The position numbers and the translations under genes are program-made. Shown one piece after another: positions 42,427-52,444 of a stretch of 64,000 nt of DNA. The stretch comes from Pedobacter sp. MC2016-15. GTDB lineage: Bacteria; Bacteroidota; Bacteroidia; Sphingobacteriales; Sphingobacteriaceae. Location: assembly GCF_026239695.1 (NCBI RefSeq), contig NZ_JAPIVS010000005.1, positions 62,001 through 126,000 of the forward strand, in the 5' to 3' direction. Every line of letters begins with the position of its first letter. The stretch's first letter is position 1. Below the pieces are notes generated by a model, which was not told the DNA's origin, made no database searches, and was given only the letters and a program-made list of their open reading frames with translations.

Positions 42427-42942
42427 ATGAAAAACTTCAAATATATTTTGCCAGCTGCTATGCTGGTATTTGCATCCTGCAGTCCCACTACACGCCCTGC
42501 AGAAGACAATGTCGCTAAAACTGATGTTGCTGCAGATACTACAGTTGCAGAGAAAGCATTAATTGCAAAATTATCGATAAAGGATACGATTAAAACCGGT
42601 GAATCAATCCAGTTGAAATTCACGGTTTATAACAACGCTGACAGTGTACAGCAATTTTGTAAATGGCACACACCATTTGAGCCCTGGATCAGTAAATACC
42701 TGGATATTAAAGATGAAAATGGGGTAGAAGTTAGTTACAAAGGTGCAATGGCCAAGAGAATAATGCCACCTCCGGCAGACAGTTATTTAAAGGTTCAGCC
42801 CAAAGACAGCGTTGCTGCAGAGGCAGATCTGCTCAAGGGGTATGCCATCACAAATCCTGGCAAATATACCGTAGTATATAACAGCCAGAATGTGAGCGGC
42901 CTGAGTGTAAAGGACAGTGTTACGTTCGTATACAGCAAATAA
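42427..42942 (+). CDS. Lipoprotein with an Ig-like domain
   Basis: A 171-residue lipoprotein (MKNFKYILPAAMLVFASC, lipobox FASC). The mature part is a beta-rich domain (LSIKDTIKTGESIQLKFTVY; ITNPGKYTVVYNSQNVSGLS), similar in character to BsuPI-like or protease-propeptide-like Ig domains. No catalytic site is visible. It is convergent with the PRC-barrel gene, one base after its own stop. Confidence 0.65.
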   Translation: MKNFKYILPAAMLVFASCSPTTRPAEDNVAKTDVAADTTVAEKALIAKLSIKDTIKTGESIQLKFTVYNNADSVQQFCKWHTPFEPWISKYLDIKDENGVEVSYKGAMAKRIMPPPADSYLKVQPKDSVAAEADLLKGYAITNPGKYTVVYNSQNVSGLSVKDSVTFVYSK

Positions 42943-43455
42943 TTACATGATTTCACCCTTTTCGTGACCGTCTTTACCAGGAGGATTTCTTCTGTATCCC
43001 GTATCACTGAAGTGACTATGGTTATAGAAGTCATCTTCCACTGTATGTTTGTAGTTCATTACTTCCACCACATGCTCCGCAGTACCCGTTAAGACGTCAC
43101 GAATTTTCAATTCATCAAGTGCAGTAATCTTTTCGCCATCATAATCTGGCAGGAAAGGTAATTTTGAGGAGATTGCTTCCGTCAGCAGAACTTCATCACT
43201 GTCTTCTTTCAGGGTCACCAATCCAATGGGTATCAGCACCCTTTTTTCTTCATCGAGTTCATAACCTTCGAGCTTCGAGATAATGTATCTTACTTTGAGC
43301 GCTTCCACGTCAAAGATCAGGTCTTCAACATCTCCGATGTAATCACCCATAGAGTCATAGATTTCCCAGTCAGTAATATCGGGCTGATCGTCAGCGATTT
43401 CATAATCACTGCCCTCGAGTTCTTCAAAGCGGTTGTTCGTATTGTCAGTTGCCAT
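42943..43455 (-). CDS. PRC-barrel domain protein
   Basis: A 170-residue, acidic protein with a PRC-barrel (residues about 28-95: WEIYDSMGDYIGDVEDLIFD; KVRYIISKLEGYELDEEKRV; VLIPIGLVTLKEDSDEVLLT) and a helical end (TGTAEHVVEVMNYKHTVEDD). PRC-barrels bind other proteins, and such free-standing forms are common in stress-response settings. It is transcribed convergently with the lipoprotein gene. Confidence 0.8.
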   Translation of the reverse strand: MATDNTNNRFEELEGSDYEIADDQPDITDWEIYDSMGDYIGDVEDLIFDVEALKVRYIISKLEGYELDEEKRVLIPIGLVTLKEDSDEVLLTEAISSKLPFLPDYDGEKITALDELKIRDVLTGTAEHVVEVMNYKHTVEDDFYNHSHFSDTGYRRNPPGKDGHEKGEIM

Positions 43456-43563
43456 AACTTATAGATTTAGGAATGGAACAATCTAAAAAAACATAAGTTT
43501 TGGCAATCCGGTGGATAAGGGGCTGAAATCGTAATTCAGAATAAATCTTATTCGTATCAAATA

Positions 43564-43953
43564 CTAATTTTTACTGATGCGGTAGCCAGGTGGCAACTCT
43601 GCCAGAAAGTTCATTTTATGTTCCTCCACACTGTAGATCAGGAGGAAAGTTTCAGGCCTGACCTGTACATTTTCATTGAGCAGGAACATGATGCGGCCAA
43701 AGAATGCCTGTTTAATGGCTTCCGTTTGCTCAGGTGCAAGAATGTTCAGCAGCATAAAGCCATCGGCGCTTTTTGGAACGTCATAATTCCGTGAATAAAT
43801 CAGATCTTCAGGTTCCAGTTGCCTGATCAGCTTGAACATGCTGTCTTTATCTTCCTGGACAGATTTCAGTCCTGCGTCCTGAACCGCTGCTGAAACAGAG
43901 ATAATGTAATCTGTAAGTTTTCCCCTGATCAGCGCAATACGAACAACACCCAT
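43564..43953 (-). CDS. Hypothetical protein, 129 residues
   Basis: A soluble protein (MGVVRIALIRGKLTDYIISV) with a strong ribosome-binding site (AAGGAGG seven bases before the ATG). Segments include KDSMFKLIRQLEPEDLIYSR and TFLLIYSVEEHKMNFLAELP. No recognised domain. It lies about 110 bases upstream of the PRC gene on the same strand and could be expressed with it. Confidence 0.6.
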   Translation of the reverse strand: MGVVRIALIRGKLTDYIISVSAAVQDAGLKSVQEDKDSMFKLIRQLEPEDLIYSRNYDVPKSADGFMLLNILAPEQTEAIKQAFFGRIMFLLNENVQVRPETFLLIYSVEEHKMNFLAELPPGYRISKN

Positions 43954-44092
43954 AATTTATCCTCCTTATTTGTTAAATTCATACGGACATATTTGGCGTT
44001 CTGGTTGTAGTAGTATATCGTCACAACATATTACGGAATGTTATGTTTTTTAACGATTTTATTCGTTGAAATGGTATAATCAATCGTTCAAA

Positions 44093-44836
44093 CTAGTCAA
44101 TTTTGTAGATGTTCACCTTACCGATGTTTATTCCCCTTTTGATGGCGGGACTGCCTTTATAACCAACTTTAGCTTCGCCGAAGGAGGTCACCTTGATCTG
44201 ATCCGAAGCATTTAGTTTAAGTTCGGCCTCGCCATATAATGTGGCTACGCTGGTGCTGTTTTTGATGGCCAGCGCATCTATTTTACTTTCACCATAAGAG
44301 GTAAATCTTTGCTCATCAATACTTCCGGATTTCATGTTTAAGGAACTTTCGCCATAGCTGGTGGTATGCATAGTTTTCAGGTTGATCTGATCAATATCCA
44401 CCTGTGCCTCTCCGTACATCACGAGGTCAAAACGATCCTGGTCAATTTTGCTCTTCAGGTGAATCGTTTCTGCACCCCGGACAGACAAGTCATGCAATGT
44501 CTTATAGGAAATAGCGACGGTGAGGACAGTCCCCTGATACAAGGGCTTGGAACGCTTCTCCTCATCCTCATTCCTTTTCTCATTTTTTGTAACCTCTTTT
44601 GCGCCCTCCAGGTAGACACGCAGAGTTCTGCCATTGGATTCAATATTAATCTTATCCCTGCTTACCGTTGATTTTTCGATAGTCACACTTTCTTTGTCAC
44701 CCTGGGTAAAGGTAACCTGCACATGCGGGCTAACAATTACCCGGTCAAATGTTGCAACAGAGACTACTTCCTGGGCATTGATAGTTTTTAAACTGACCAG
44801 GGTAAAGAGAGCGGTAAGCAGGAATAATTTGTTCAT
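44093..44836 (-). CDS. GIN-domain (DUF2807) head protein
   Basis: A 247-residue protein with signal peptide (MNKLFLLTALFTLVSLKTIN) and a DUF2807 (GIN) domain, a repetitive beta-helix (LYGEAELKLNASDQIKVTSF; HTTSYGESSLNMKSGSIDEQ). These proteins are putative adhesin or auto-transporter heads of Bacteroidota. It starts 13 bases after the GH92 gene on the same strand, so co-expression is likely. Confidence 0.83.
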   Translation of the reverse strand: MNKLFLLTALFTLVSLKTINAQEVVSVATFDRVIVSPHVQVTFTQGDKESVTIEKSTVSRDKINIESNGRTLRVYLEGAKEVTKNEKRNEDEEKRSKPLYQGTVLTVAISYKTLHDLSVRGAETIHLKSKIDQDRFDLVMYGEAQVDIDQINLKTMHTTSYGESSLNMKSGSIDEQRFTSYGESKIDALAIKNSTSVATLYGEAELKLNASDQIKVTSFGEAKVGYKGSPAIKRGINIGKVNIYKID

Positions 44837-44849
44837 ATTTATTTATTTT

Positions 44850-47120
44850 TTAGAGAGGTCTGTCTGATTTGCTGACACCAAATGTCTTTGATGGTTTGTT
44901 GCCCATGACAAATGTCATCGTACCACCTTTTACTAAATCGCTGTGTCTAATATACGATTTTGTATATGGTTGACCATTCATCGTGATGCTTTGAATATAG
45001 ATATTTTTCTTGCCCTGGTTTTTAGTACTGATCGTAAACTTCTTGCTGCCCAGACTGATAGTGGCTTTATCCATCGCAGGAGAGCCAATGATGTAAACCC
45101 CGCTCATCGGATTCATGGAATAAAATCCCATCGATGATAACACATACCAGGCACTCATTTGTCCTGCGTCCTCATTACCACAGATGCCGTCTTTTTCAGT
45201 CGTGTAGAACTTGTTCATCACATCTCTTACCACTTCTGCAGTTCTCCATGGCTGTCCGGCAAAATTGTACAGGTAGGCCACATGGTGACTCGGCTCGTTG
45301 CCATGTGCATACTGACCGATCAGACCCGTTACATCATTCGGAGCGTTTTTCATCTTTGATGACATACTAAAGAAATGGTCTAACTTTTTGGTAAAAGCCT
45401 CTTCACCGCCATTGATACCGATCAATCCATATGGATCTTGCGGCACCAGCCAGGTATATTGCCATCCGTTACCTTCGGTATAATTGCTTTTGGCGTCAGT
45501 AGGGTCAAATGGAAGATCCCATTTCCCGTTTGCCAGTTTGCCTACAAAGTGTCCTTCGTCGGTATTGTAATAATTTTCGTAAAGTTTTGCCCTGTTCGCA
45601 AAATATGCTGCGTCCTCTTTTTTGCCAAGCTTAGCCGCCATTTTAGAGATCCCCCAATCTGCAATTGCATACTCCAGTGCCCATGCCACAGATTCATTCA
45701 TGCTGTCAGAAGGGATATAAGCCGGTTTTTTTACATATTCAATCCCCATTTCAGGCATCATCGCTGTAGTCCTGATCGCTTTATAAGCCAGTTCTACGTC
45801 GGCAGGGTAGAGCAGACCTTTAAGGTATGCGTCAGTAATTACAGGTATTGACGGGTAGCCCACCATACAGAAAGTTTCACTACCCTGAAGCGGCCACAGT
45901 GGTAATTTACCCTGCTGCTCATAAATTGCCAGCAGGCTATGTACCAGGTCTTTCACCTTTGCAGGTTCAATAATGGTCATCAATGGATTTAATGCCCTGT
46001 AGGTATCCCAGAGCGAAAAAGTCGTGTAGTTGGTAAACTTCTGATTGGTATATACTTTTTTATCCGTTCCCCTGTAATCCCCGTTGTGATCATTAAATGT
46101 ACTGGGTGCAAAATACGTGTGGTATAAAGCAGTGTAGAAAACAGTTTTTGTAGGCTGATCTGCTTCAAAGACAATTTTGTTCAGGGCCTTGTTCCAGGAA
46201 AGGTCAGCAGCTTCTTTTACAGCTTCGAAATTCCATTTCGGAGCTTCAGCTTTGATATTGGCCAATGCGTTTTCGGTGCTCACAGGGGAGATGCCCACCT
46301 TAACTTTAATATCAGGATTTTTTACAGCATCAAAAAACAAGGCTGCTTTAGTGCCAACGCCGCTCACAACTTTTCCTGTTACCGGATCCAGACCATTGTA
46401 TAACTGGGCTTTTGTGACAGGCACTGATAATACCATCGCGAAAAACACACGCTGATCTTTAGACCAACCCGTAGAGTAGCGGTAACCCACAAAGGTACTG
46501 TCGTTTACCTGTGTGATTGAAGAGGAGACAGTTTTGTCCCACAACATCGTAAAATCCAGGTCTACCAGCAAGTGCGCATTATCAGTTTTATCATAGTGAT
46601 AGTGGTGAAAGCCCACTCTTTCTGTAGCGGTCAGCTCTGCCTTTACCTTGTATTTGTCGAGGTATGCGCTGTAATAGCCCGGTTTTGCTACTTCCGTATC
46701 TTTGGAAAAGAAAGAGCCGTAGCCGCTTTCCATCTTGTTAAATTTTGCGGGTGTCAACTGTACCTCGCCATTGGCGGGAACCACAAGAACATCATTTAAA
46801 TCCCCAATCCCGGTGCCGCTCAGGTGAGTATGTGAAAATCCAAGGATCTCCTTACTGATATAGTTGTAACCACTGCACCAGTCCCAGCCGTTAAATTCGT
46901 CCCAGTCCTGCATAATCTGCGAAGGACCGAGTTGCACTGCTCCTGTAGGGACGTTGGCGCCTACAAACACATGTCCATGCCCTACGGATCCGATAAATGG
47001 ATTTACGTATTGCGTAAGGGATGCTGGTTTCTGTTGGGCCTGTACTAAAGCATTACTGGCCGAAATCGTGCTCATCAGCGTAATCGCTGCAAAAAAGGAA
47101 GTAATTCTGGTCTTAATCAT
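44850..47120 (-). CDS. GH92 alpha-mannosidase
   Basis: A 756-residue secreted enzyme with signal peptide (TRITSFFAAITLMSTISASN). The GH92 pattern is clear: QYVNPFIGSVGHGHVFVGAN, DWCSGYNYISKEILGFSHTH, TEGNGWQYTWLVPQDPYG and GNEDAGQMSAWYVLSSMGFY. GH92 enzymes are calcium-dependent exo-alpha-mannosidases acting on N-glycans and mannans. The length fits (700-780). The GIN-domain gene follows in the same direction. The linkage specificity cannot be read from the sequence. Confidence 0.92.
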   Translation of the reverse strand: MIKTRITSFFAAITLMSTISASNALVQAQQKPASLTQYVNPFIGSVGHGHVFVGANVPTGAVQLGPSQIMQDWDEFNGWDWCSGYNYISKEILGFSHTHLSGTGIGDLNDVLVVPANGEVQLTPAKFNKMESGYGSFFSKDTEVAKPGYYSAYLDKYKVKAELTATERVGFHHYHYDKTDNAHLLVDLDFTMLWDKTVSSSITQVNDSTFVGYRYSTGWSKDQRVFFAMVLSVPVTKAQLYNGLDPVTGKVVSGVGTKAALFFDAVKNPDIKVKVGISPVSTENALANIKAEAPKWNFEAVKEAADLSWNKALNKIVFEADQPTKTVFYTALYHTYFAPSTFNDHNGDYRGTDKKVYTNQKFTNYTTFSLWDTYRALNPLMTIIEPAKVKDLVHSLLAIYEQQGKLPLWPLQGSETFCMVGYPSIPVITDAYLKGLLYPADVELAYKAIRTTAMMPEMGIEYVKKPAYIPSDSMNESVAWALEYAIADWGISKMAAKLGKKEDAAYFANRAKLYENYYNTDEGHFVGKLANGKWDLPFDPTDAKSNYTEGNGWQYTWLVPQDPYGLIGINGGEEAFTKKLDHFFSMSSKMKNAPNDVTGLIGQYAHGNEPSHHVAYLYNFAGQPWRTAEVVRDVMNKFYTTEKDGICGNEDAGQMSAWYVLSSMGFYSMNPMSGVYIIGSPAMDKATISLGSKKFTISTKNQGKKNIYIQSITMNGQPYTKSYIRHSDLVKGGTMTFVMGNKPSKTFGVSKSDRPL

Positions 47121-47379
47121 TATGGTGTGTTGAAAAGGCTAATATAATATTCTTGTTTGTAATGATGATCAACAAAAACGAAAAAGCAGTCCCCAATGGT
47201 CATCTTTAGGTTAATTCAGTTATTTGTGTAAATATTTGTTTGTAATAAACCCATCATCCCGGAAAATACGTATACTTGATTTATAGAGGAGCTAAATGCT
47301 ATTAATGAGATAACTATTATTTACTAACAATACTAAGGAATGATTGATTATCTGATAATCTGTCGGATCTGACCGGAAC

Positions 47380-49221
47380 ATGACATCATACGGAAACGAT
47401 AACACAACTTATAAGAAGGATCAGTGTGAAAGAGAAGGTATTATCGCTGCTTTGCATTTTTCCCCTTTTCCGTGTTTGATCATAGAGCCGCTTGAAAAAT
47501 TCAGTATCATCAACGTAAACCAGGCTTTTTCTGGACTTGCCTCTAATGCTGCTGAAGTATTTACTGGTCAAGAAGTTGCAGAGGTACTCTGTGATTCAGC
47601 TTTGAAAGATAAAGAGATCCTGATCAGTACAATGCTGCAGGTGTTCAGTTCCAAACTACCTGGCAATCTTAAGATCCCGCGTTCAGTATTGTTTAGCGAA
47701 GAAAGGAACGTACATCCTGAAAATTTTCTTCACTGCGAAATCTATCCCGTTTCCGGTAGTAACGCGAGTGTTGATTTACTCGTGATGCAACTCCGCGGGC
47801 TTCCTGAAGAGCAGCGGCCCATTTCCCGGCAGCAGGAACATGTGGTGCTGAAATCAGAGCTTGAGGCTCAAAGAGAAAAGTACGAGGACCTGTTTAATCT
47901 AAATCCCCTTCCTCAGTTTGTATACGATCTGGATACGCTTGATTTTCTTTTTGTAAATGAAGCTGCAGAACGTGAATATGGGTATAGCAAGAAAGAATTT
48001 GATAGCATGACCCTAATGGATATCAGGCCGGAGGAAGACAAAGAGCTGCTCAGAGATATCATCAGCAATAAAGTCATTAAAGGCCATATTGGTAACAGTA
48101 CTGTAAGGCACATGAAGAGGAACGGGGAAATCATGTATGTCAATGTTCAGGGCACCACAGTGAGGTATGAAGGCAAAAATGCCCGGCTGGTGGTGGTGGT
48201 TAACCTGACAGATAAGATGCGTACACAAAAAGCCCTGGAAAGAAGCGAAAGACGTTTCAAGGCACTTGCGCAGGAGGGCTCAGATATGATTGCCATCCTC
48301 AGTCCTGAAGGGGATTACCATTATGTAAACCCCAACTCCAAGGCCATCATCGGTGTTCCCTCAGAGTTCTATATCGGCAAAAATGCCTTCGAGTTTATTC
48401 ACGAAGAAGATAAAGCAATGTTTGCGGAACATATTGGCTTGCTCATGAAACACAAGCGTCTTCAGCTACCTCCGTTTCGTTTCGAAATCAATGATGGAGA
48501 ATACCGCTGGATCGAAACAGTAATGACCAACATGGTCGATGATGCCAGCATTTCTGGTATCATTGCCAATTCAAGAGATGTCACAGAGCGGATCAATAAT
48601 GATATGAAAGTCCAGGAGAGCATAGAGCGCTTTAATGTGCTTTCCAAAGCTACCAGCGATGCGGTATGGGATTGGAATATGAGCGATGATAAACTTATCT
48701 GGAACAAAGGAATCTGTGGGATTTTTGGCTATAAGGTCAATGAAACTGAAGATTCCTGGTGGCAGGAGCGCATTCATAAAGAAGATGTGAGCTTTGTTCT
48801 TAAAAAGTTTCATGCTACTATAAAAAACAGGAGGTCCAGACTCGAAGTAGAATATCGCTTCCGCTGTTCTAACGGCCGTTACAAAAACGTATTAGACAGG
48901 ATGTTTATTACCTACAACAATAACGGTGAGGCGGTGAGAATGATTGGTTCAATGCAGGATATTACCGACAGGACCAACTACACCAAAGAAATCCAGGAGC
49001 AGAACCACCGTTTGCAGGAAATCTCCTGGATGCAGTCACATGGCGTACGCGCACCTTTAGCCCGGGTTTTGGGATTAACGAATTTGCTGTCTTCAGGCCT
49101 GATTGATGAGGGTTCGTCGGAAGAGTCCTTGCGCTACCTTTTGCAATCGGCTACGGAGCTGGATAATGTCGTTCGTGATATTATCAAAAAAACAGAAGGA
49201 CTACAGAAGAAAAGTAAGTAA
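47380..49221 (+). CDS. Multi-PAS sensor protein ending at the HisKA helix
   Basis: A 613-residue soluble protein with about four PAS domains (residues 20-120; 170-290, YEDLFNLNPLPQFVYDLDTL; 296-410, RFKALAQEGSDMIAILSPEG; 420-535, RFNVLSKATSDAVWDWNMSD). It ends with a HisKA-like helix pair (MQSHGVRAPLARVLGLTNLL), then stops. No HATPase domain follows, and the downstream bases are the next gene, so this is not a frameshift. It may signal by protein contact or use another kinase. No membrane segment is present. Confidence 0.85.
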   Translation: MTSYGNDNTTYKKDQCEREGIIAALHFSPFPCLIIEPLEKFSIINVNQAFSGLASNAAEVFTGQEVAEVLCDSALKDKEILISTMLQVFSSKLPGNLKIPRSVLFSEERNVHPENFLHCEIYPVSGSNASVDLLVMQLRGLPEEQRPISRQQEHVVLKSELEAQREKYEDLFNLNPLPQFVYDLDTLDFLFVNEAAEREYGYSKKEFDSMTLMDIRPEEDKELLRDIISNKVIKGHIGNSTVRHMKRNGEIMYVNVQGTTVRYEGKNARLVVVVNLTDKMRTQKALERSERRFKALAQEGSDMIAILSPEGDYHYVNPNSKAIIGVPSEFYIGKNAFEFIHEEDKAMFAEHIGLLMKHKRLQLPPFRFEINDGEYRWIETVMTNMVDDASISGIIANSRDVTERINNDMKVQESIERFNVLSKATSDAVWDWNMSDDKLIWNKGICGIFGYKVNETEDSWWQERIHKEDVSFVLKKFHATIKNRRSRLEVEYRFRCSNGRYKNVLDRMFITYNNNGEAVRMIGSMQDITDRTNYTKEIQEQNHRLQEISWMQSHGVRAPLARVLGLTNLLSSGLIDEGSSEESLRYLLQSATELDNVVRDIIKKTEGLQKKSK

Positions 49222-49236
49222 TCTTTTTGGCCTTCA

Positions 49237-50475
49237 TTAATCGACCAGTTTATTTACCACCTTATTCAGTGTCAGTCCCTGCACAATCACAGAAAATACA
49301 ACGATGATGTAACTCACCGAGACGATCATCGGCTTAAATTCTGAAGGTGGCAGGGATAGAGCCAGCGCCACCGATATACCACCGCGCAATCCCGCCCAGA
49401 TGACAATCGCAATACGGTTATAGGGCAGTGCCAGACGCCGGCTCAGCAAAATCGCCGGAGCCGTAATACTGATCGCCCTTGCGATTAAAACAAAGAGGAT
49501 AGCCAGCAAACTGATGACGAAGTAGGCACTGTAGAAATGTATCAGGGCAATCTGTAAACCAATCATCACAAAGAGAATGGTGTTCAGCAGATCATCAATT
49601 AATCCCCAGATCTTATCCAGGATCTCCTTCAGCGACCTCGCATCAGCGGTCTGACCCAGCTGCACATTGCTCAGCATCAATCCTGCGGCAACAGCTGCCA
49701 ATGGGATCGATACATGCAGCAGACCCCCCAATACAGAAATGCCCATTACCATAGAGATCGTCATCATCAGCACGGTTTGCAGTTCAGTAATCTTTTTGAT
49801 CAGGAACATACAAAGTAACGCGGAACCTATACCCAATGCCAGTCCACCGACAACTTCCTGCACAAACAGGATCAGTGTGTGCGACCAGGTGAAGGCATCA
49901 CTGGAACTTTCTGTGAGTTCACGCAGGGTAACAAACAGGAGGATACCTACACCATCATTAAAAAGAGATTCTCCACCGATAATGGTTTCAAGGGAAGAAG
50001 GTATTCTTGATTTCTTCAATACGGAAAGTACTGCTACAGGGTCTGTAGGTGAAATCAGGGCGCCAAAAAGCATGCAGTACAATAGGGGTACATCTATGCC
50101 AAACAGCGGTAATGTCCAGTAAAACAGAAAACCGAAGATCGTGGTAGAACCGATTACACCAACGGTACTTAATATCAGTACGGGGACCTTTTGTGCCTTA
50201 AGTTTTTCTACATCAAAGTGCAGGGCACTGGCAAAAAGCAGGAACGCCAGCATCACGTCGAGCAGCGTCCTCGTGAAGTCTACGCTGGACGTAAGCTCCT
50301 TAAAGAAGCCTGACGCCTCTGGAAAGGTCTTTCCAGAGACGAGGATCAATATAGAAAGTACAATTGCAATCACCATGATACCGATGGTGCCCGGAAGCTT
50401 TACGTAACGGTGATTGATATATGAGATGAAAGAACTGATGGTAACGAGTATGGCAATAGTAGTAAAAGTATCCAT
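49237..50475 (-). CDS. Na+/H+ antiporter of the NhaP (CPA1) family
   Basis: A 412-residue membrane protein with about twelve helices. Family motifs: ALISPTDPVAVLSVLKKSRI (ion-binding Asp in the TDP pattern), GGESLFNDGVGILLFVTLRE (catalytic-core Asp in NDG) and ILLSRRLALPYNRIAIVIWA. CPA1 antiporters exchange protons for Na+ or K+ across the inner membrane. The short hydrophilic C-terminus lacks regulatory domains. The gene is convergent with the PAS sensor. Confidence 0.9.
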   Translation of the reverse strand: MDTFTTIAILVTISSFISYINHRYVKLPGTIGIMVIAIVLSILILVSGKTFPEASGFFKELTSSVDFTRTLLDVMLAFLLFASALHFDVEKLKAQKVPVLILSTVGVIGSTTIFGFLFYWTLPLFGIDVPLLYCMLFGALISPTDPVAVLSVLKKSRIPSSLETIIGGESLFNDGVGILLFVTLRELTESSSDAFTWSHTLILFVQEVVGGLALGIGSALLCMFLIKKITELQTVLMMTISMVMGISVLGGLLHVSIPLAAVAAGLMLSNVQLGQTADARSLKEILDKIWGLIDDLLNTILFVMIGLQIALIHFYSAYFVISLLAILFVLIARAISITAPAILLSRRLALPYNRIAIVIWAGLRGGISVALALSLPPSEFKPMIVSVSYIIVVFSVIVQGLTLNKVVNKLVD

Positions 50476-50600
50476 TAATAAGATTCGAGTGTTAAATGAT
50501 AATATCGAAATGAGTTAAATTCAATATACTCACATGAATCATGCCTCAGATTCGATAAATGTTATCTTTATCCCGATCTTAATGATATTTTAATCTACAA

Positions 50601-51365
50601 TTATTTGATATGAGTCGCCGCGTCAATGATCATATTGGCAACCTCCATAGGGTGTGATTCATATACGGCGTGACTGGCGCCCGCAATTTCCACCGTTTTA
50701 CTGGTAGCCCTTTTGGCATACAGACGTTCCAGATCGGGGTTGATAATACGGTCCGCTGCAGCAACCATGTACCAACTTGGTCTGCTTCGCCATGCCGGAG
50801 CTGGCATTACCGCATGAAATACGGCATCGGCAGTCGGCATTTGTGCGTCGGCCATAAAGGTAGCGCGGTATTTGGGCAGGTCCGCTGCAAAATCAGCGTA
50901 AAACTGCTCCGGCTTGATATAGTCGAAGCCATCGGCACCTTTCTGCAGGGATTTGTAGGCTGAAGGATAAAGCTTGCCATTTCCAGCTTCCGTTTCTCCT
51001 TTATCGGGTGCATGTGCCGCGATATAGACCAGTCCGGCGACTTTCGGATCGTTGCCGGAGACAGTAATAATTGCACCCCCATAACTGTGGCCTACCAGGA
51101 TACAAGGACCATTCTGCAGTGCAAGCACACGTTTCACTGCTGCCACATCATTGCTGAACGAATTCAGCGGCTGCTGAACAACAGTCACGTGATATCCTTT
51201 TTTGTAGAGGATATCGTATACTGGTTTCCAGCCAGAGCCATCAACAAAAGCACCGTGTACCAATACAATGTTTTTGATCAGTTTAGGCTGCTGTGCGACT
51301 GAGGAGAAAGATAAACCGGTTAATAAAAGTAAGCAAAGAAATTTGAGGGCCTTAAGAGTTTTCAT
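50601..51365 (-). CDS. Secreted alpha/beta hydrolase
   Basis: A 254-residue protein with a signal peptide (ALKFLCLLLLTGLSFSSVAQ) and an alpha/beta hydrolase fold: VLVHGAFVDGSGWKPV, nucleophile elbow GHSYGG, and a C-terminal His in AGASHAVYESHP. It is close to the class of esterases and haloalkane dehalogenase-like lactonases; the substrate is unknown. ATG 51365 is used, since it begins the signal peptide; a longer frame adds nine residues. Confidence 0.83.
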   Translation of the reverse strand: MKTLKALKFLCLLLLTGLSFSSVAQQPKLIKNIVLVHGAFVDGSGWKPVYDILYKKGYHVTVVQQPLNSFSNDVAAVKRVLALQNGPCILVGHSYGGAIITVSGNDPKVAGLVYIAAHAPDKGETEAGNGKLYPSAYKSLQKGADGFDYIKPEQFYADFAADLPKYRATFMADAQMPTADAVFHAVMPAPAWRSRPSWYMVAAADRIINPDLERLYAKRATSKTVEIAGASHAVYESHPMEVANMIIDAATHIK

Positions 51366-51449
51366 GAATTTTTGATAATGATTATGTATCATCTATAACG
51401 GTTCATTAATCCCGTCAATATATCAAACATGAGATAAATTGTAGCAGTT

Positions 51450-52358
51450 TTACCGGGACCTGACAACTTTGGAGAGCCATTGGCGCCACTTTTTCTTACG
51501 CGGCGCAGGTGTGGCAATTTTCCTAAGGAAGGTGCTGAATGCCTCATATGCCTGTTGGTCAGGGGCGATTTGAGTTTTGATGTCTACGGGAGAGTCCGCT
51601 AATTCCACGTCATAAAAATTACTTGCAGCGCAGTGCGTTCCGCTGGCATCATGCCCGATATTTCTGACCAGTGACTGTCCCGGATAAAGCGTGAGTTTAC
51701 CCAGCAGGAAGGCTGATGCATACCATCTGATGTCCCAATCTTTGGTGATGCCCTTTGCCTGTCGTTCAAGCGCTTGAATATAAGGGTAAGTGTTCTCAAA
51801 ATTAAACTCCGTTTTAAGCTCCTCGCTTGTGAACTGATCTAACAATCGCTGACCATCCAGTTCCATCAAATCCCATCCCCGTTTCCAGGTTGCCCAGCCC
51901 CAGCAATCGGCGCCTTTCAGAAAGAAGACCTCTTTTAGTTTTTGTGCTGTCTGATAAGAATAACCATGAATAGAGATGACCTGCTCCTCATCTTGATAAT
52001 ACTCCAGGGCCTCGTTCATATATTTAAGGAAATAGGCTGAGGTAACCAGATCATCTTCAAGTACGATCGCACGGCCATGTTCATTGATCACTTCTGTCAC
52101 ACCCATAATGATATTGTCATGAACGCCAATATTAGCTTCCCGGAGCCTGATACAGATTTTCTTAAATCCGGTGATTGTTTTGATAAAGGCGCGTACCTCG
52201 TTCACTGCTGCCCTTGCTTCCTCATTTTTTGGGGCATCGGCATAGATATACAGCTCGCTTTCAGCAGCAAGTTCATTTGCTTGCAGTGCCTGGATAGTTT
52301 TCTCCGTATGGTCGATGCGGTTATAAACAAAGAGGATTATTGGTGCGGTAACAGACAT
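51450..52358 (-). CDS. Glycosyltransferase (family 2-like)
   Basis: A 302-residue soluble protein beginning MSVTAPIILFVYNRIDHTEK. It has an N-terminal GT-A nucleotide fold with an acidic motif (RAIVLEDDLVTSAYFLKYMN; the DD site) and a conserved GADCWGWATWKRGWDLM segment, as in a group of Bacteroidota glycosyltransferases. The ATG at 52358 is used rather than an upstream one that would add 19 non-conserved residues. The acceptor is unknown. Confidence 0.8.
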   Translation of the reverse strand: MSVTAPIILFVYNRIDHTEKTIQALQANELAAESELYIYADAPKNEEARAAVNEVRAFIKTITGFKKICIRLREANIGVHDNIIMGVTEVINEHGRAIVLEDDLVTSAYFLKYMNEALEYYQDEEQVISIHGYSYQTAQKLKEVFFLKGADCWGWATWKRGWDLMELDGQRLLDQFTSEELKTEFNFENTYPYIQALERQAKGITKDWDIRWYASAFLLGKLTLYPGQSLVRNIGHDASGTHCAASNFYDVELADSPVDIKTQIAPDQQAYEAFSTFLRKIATPAPRKKKWRQWLSKVVRSR

Positions 52359-52444
52359 TCCTGTGAAAATCAAAATTGGTTGACCAAAGCTAGCCAATAT
52401 TCCTAACATCTGCACTTTGGCAGCTAAATCTATATCTTAGTGTT

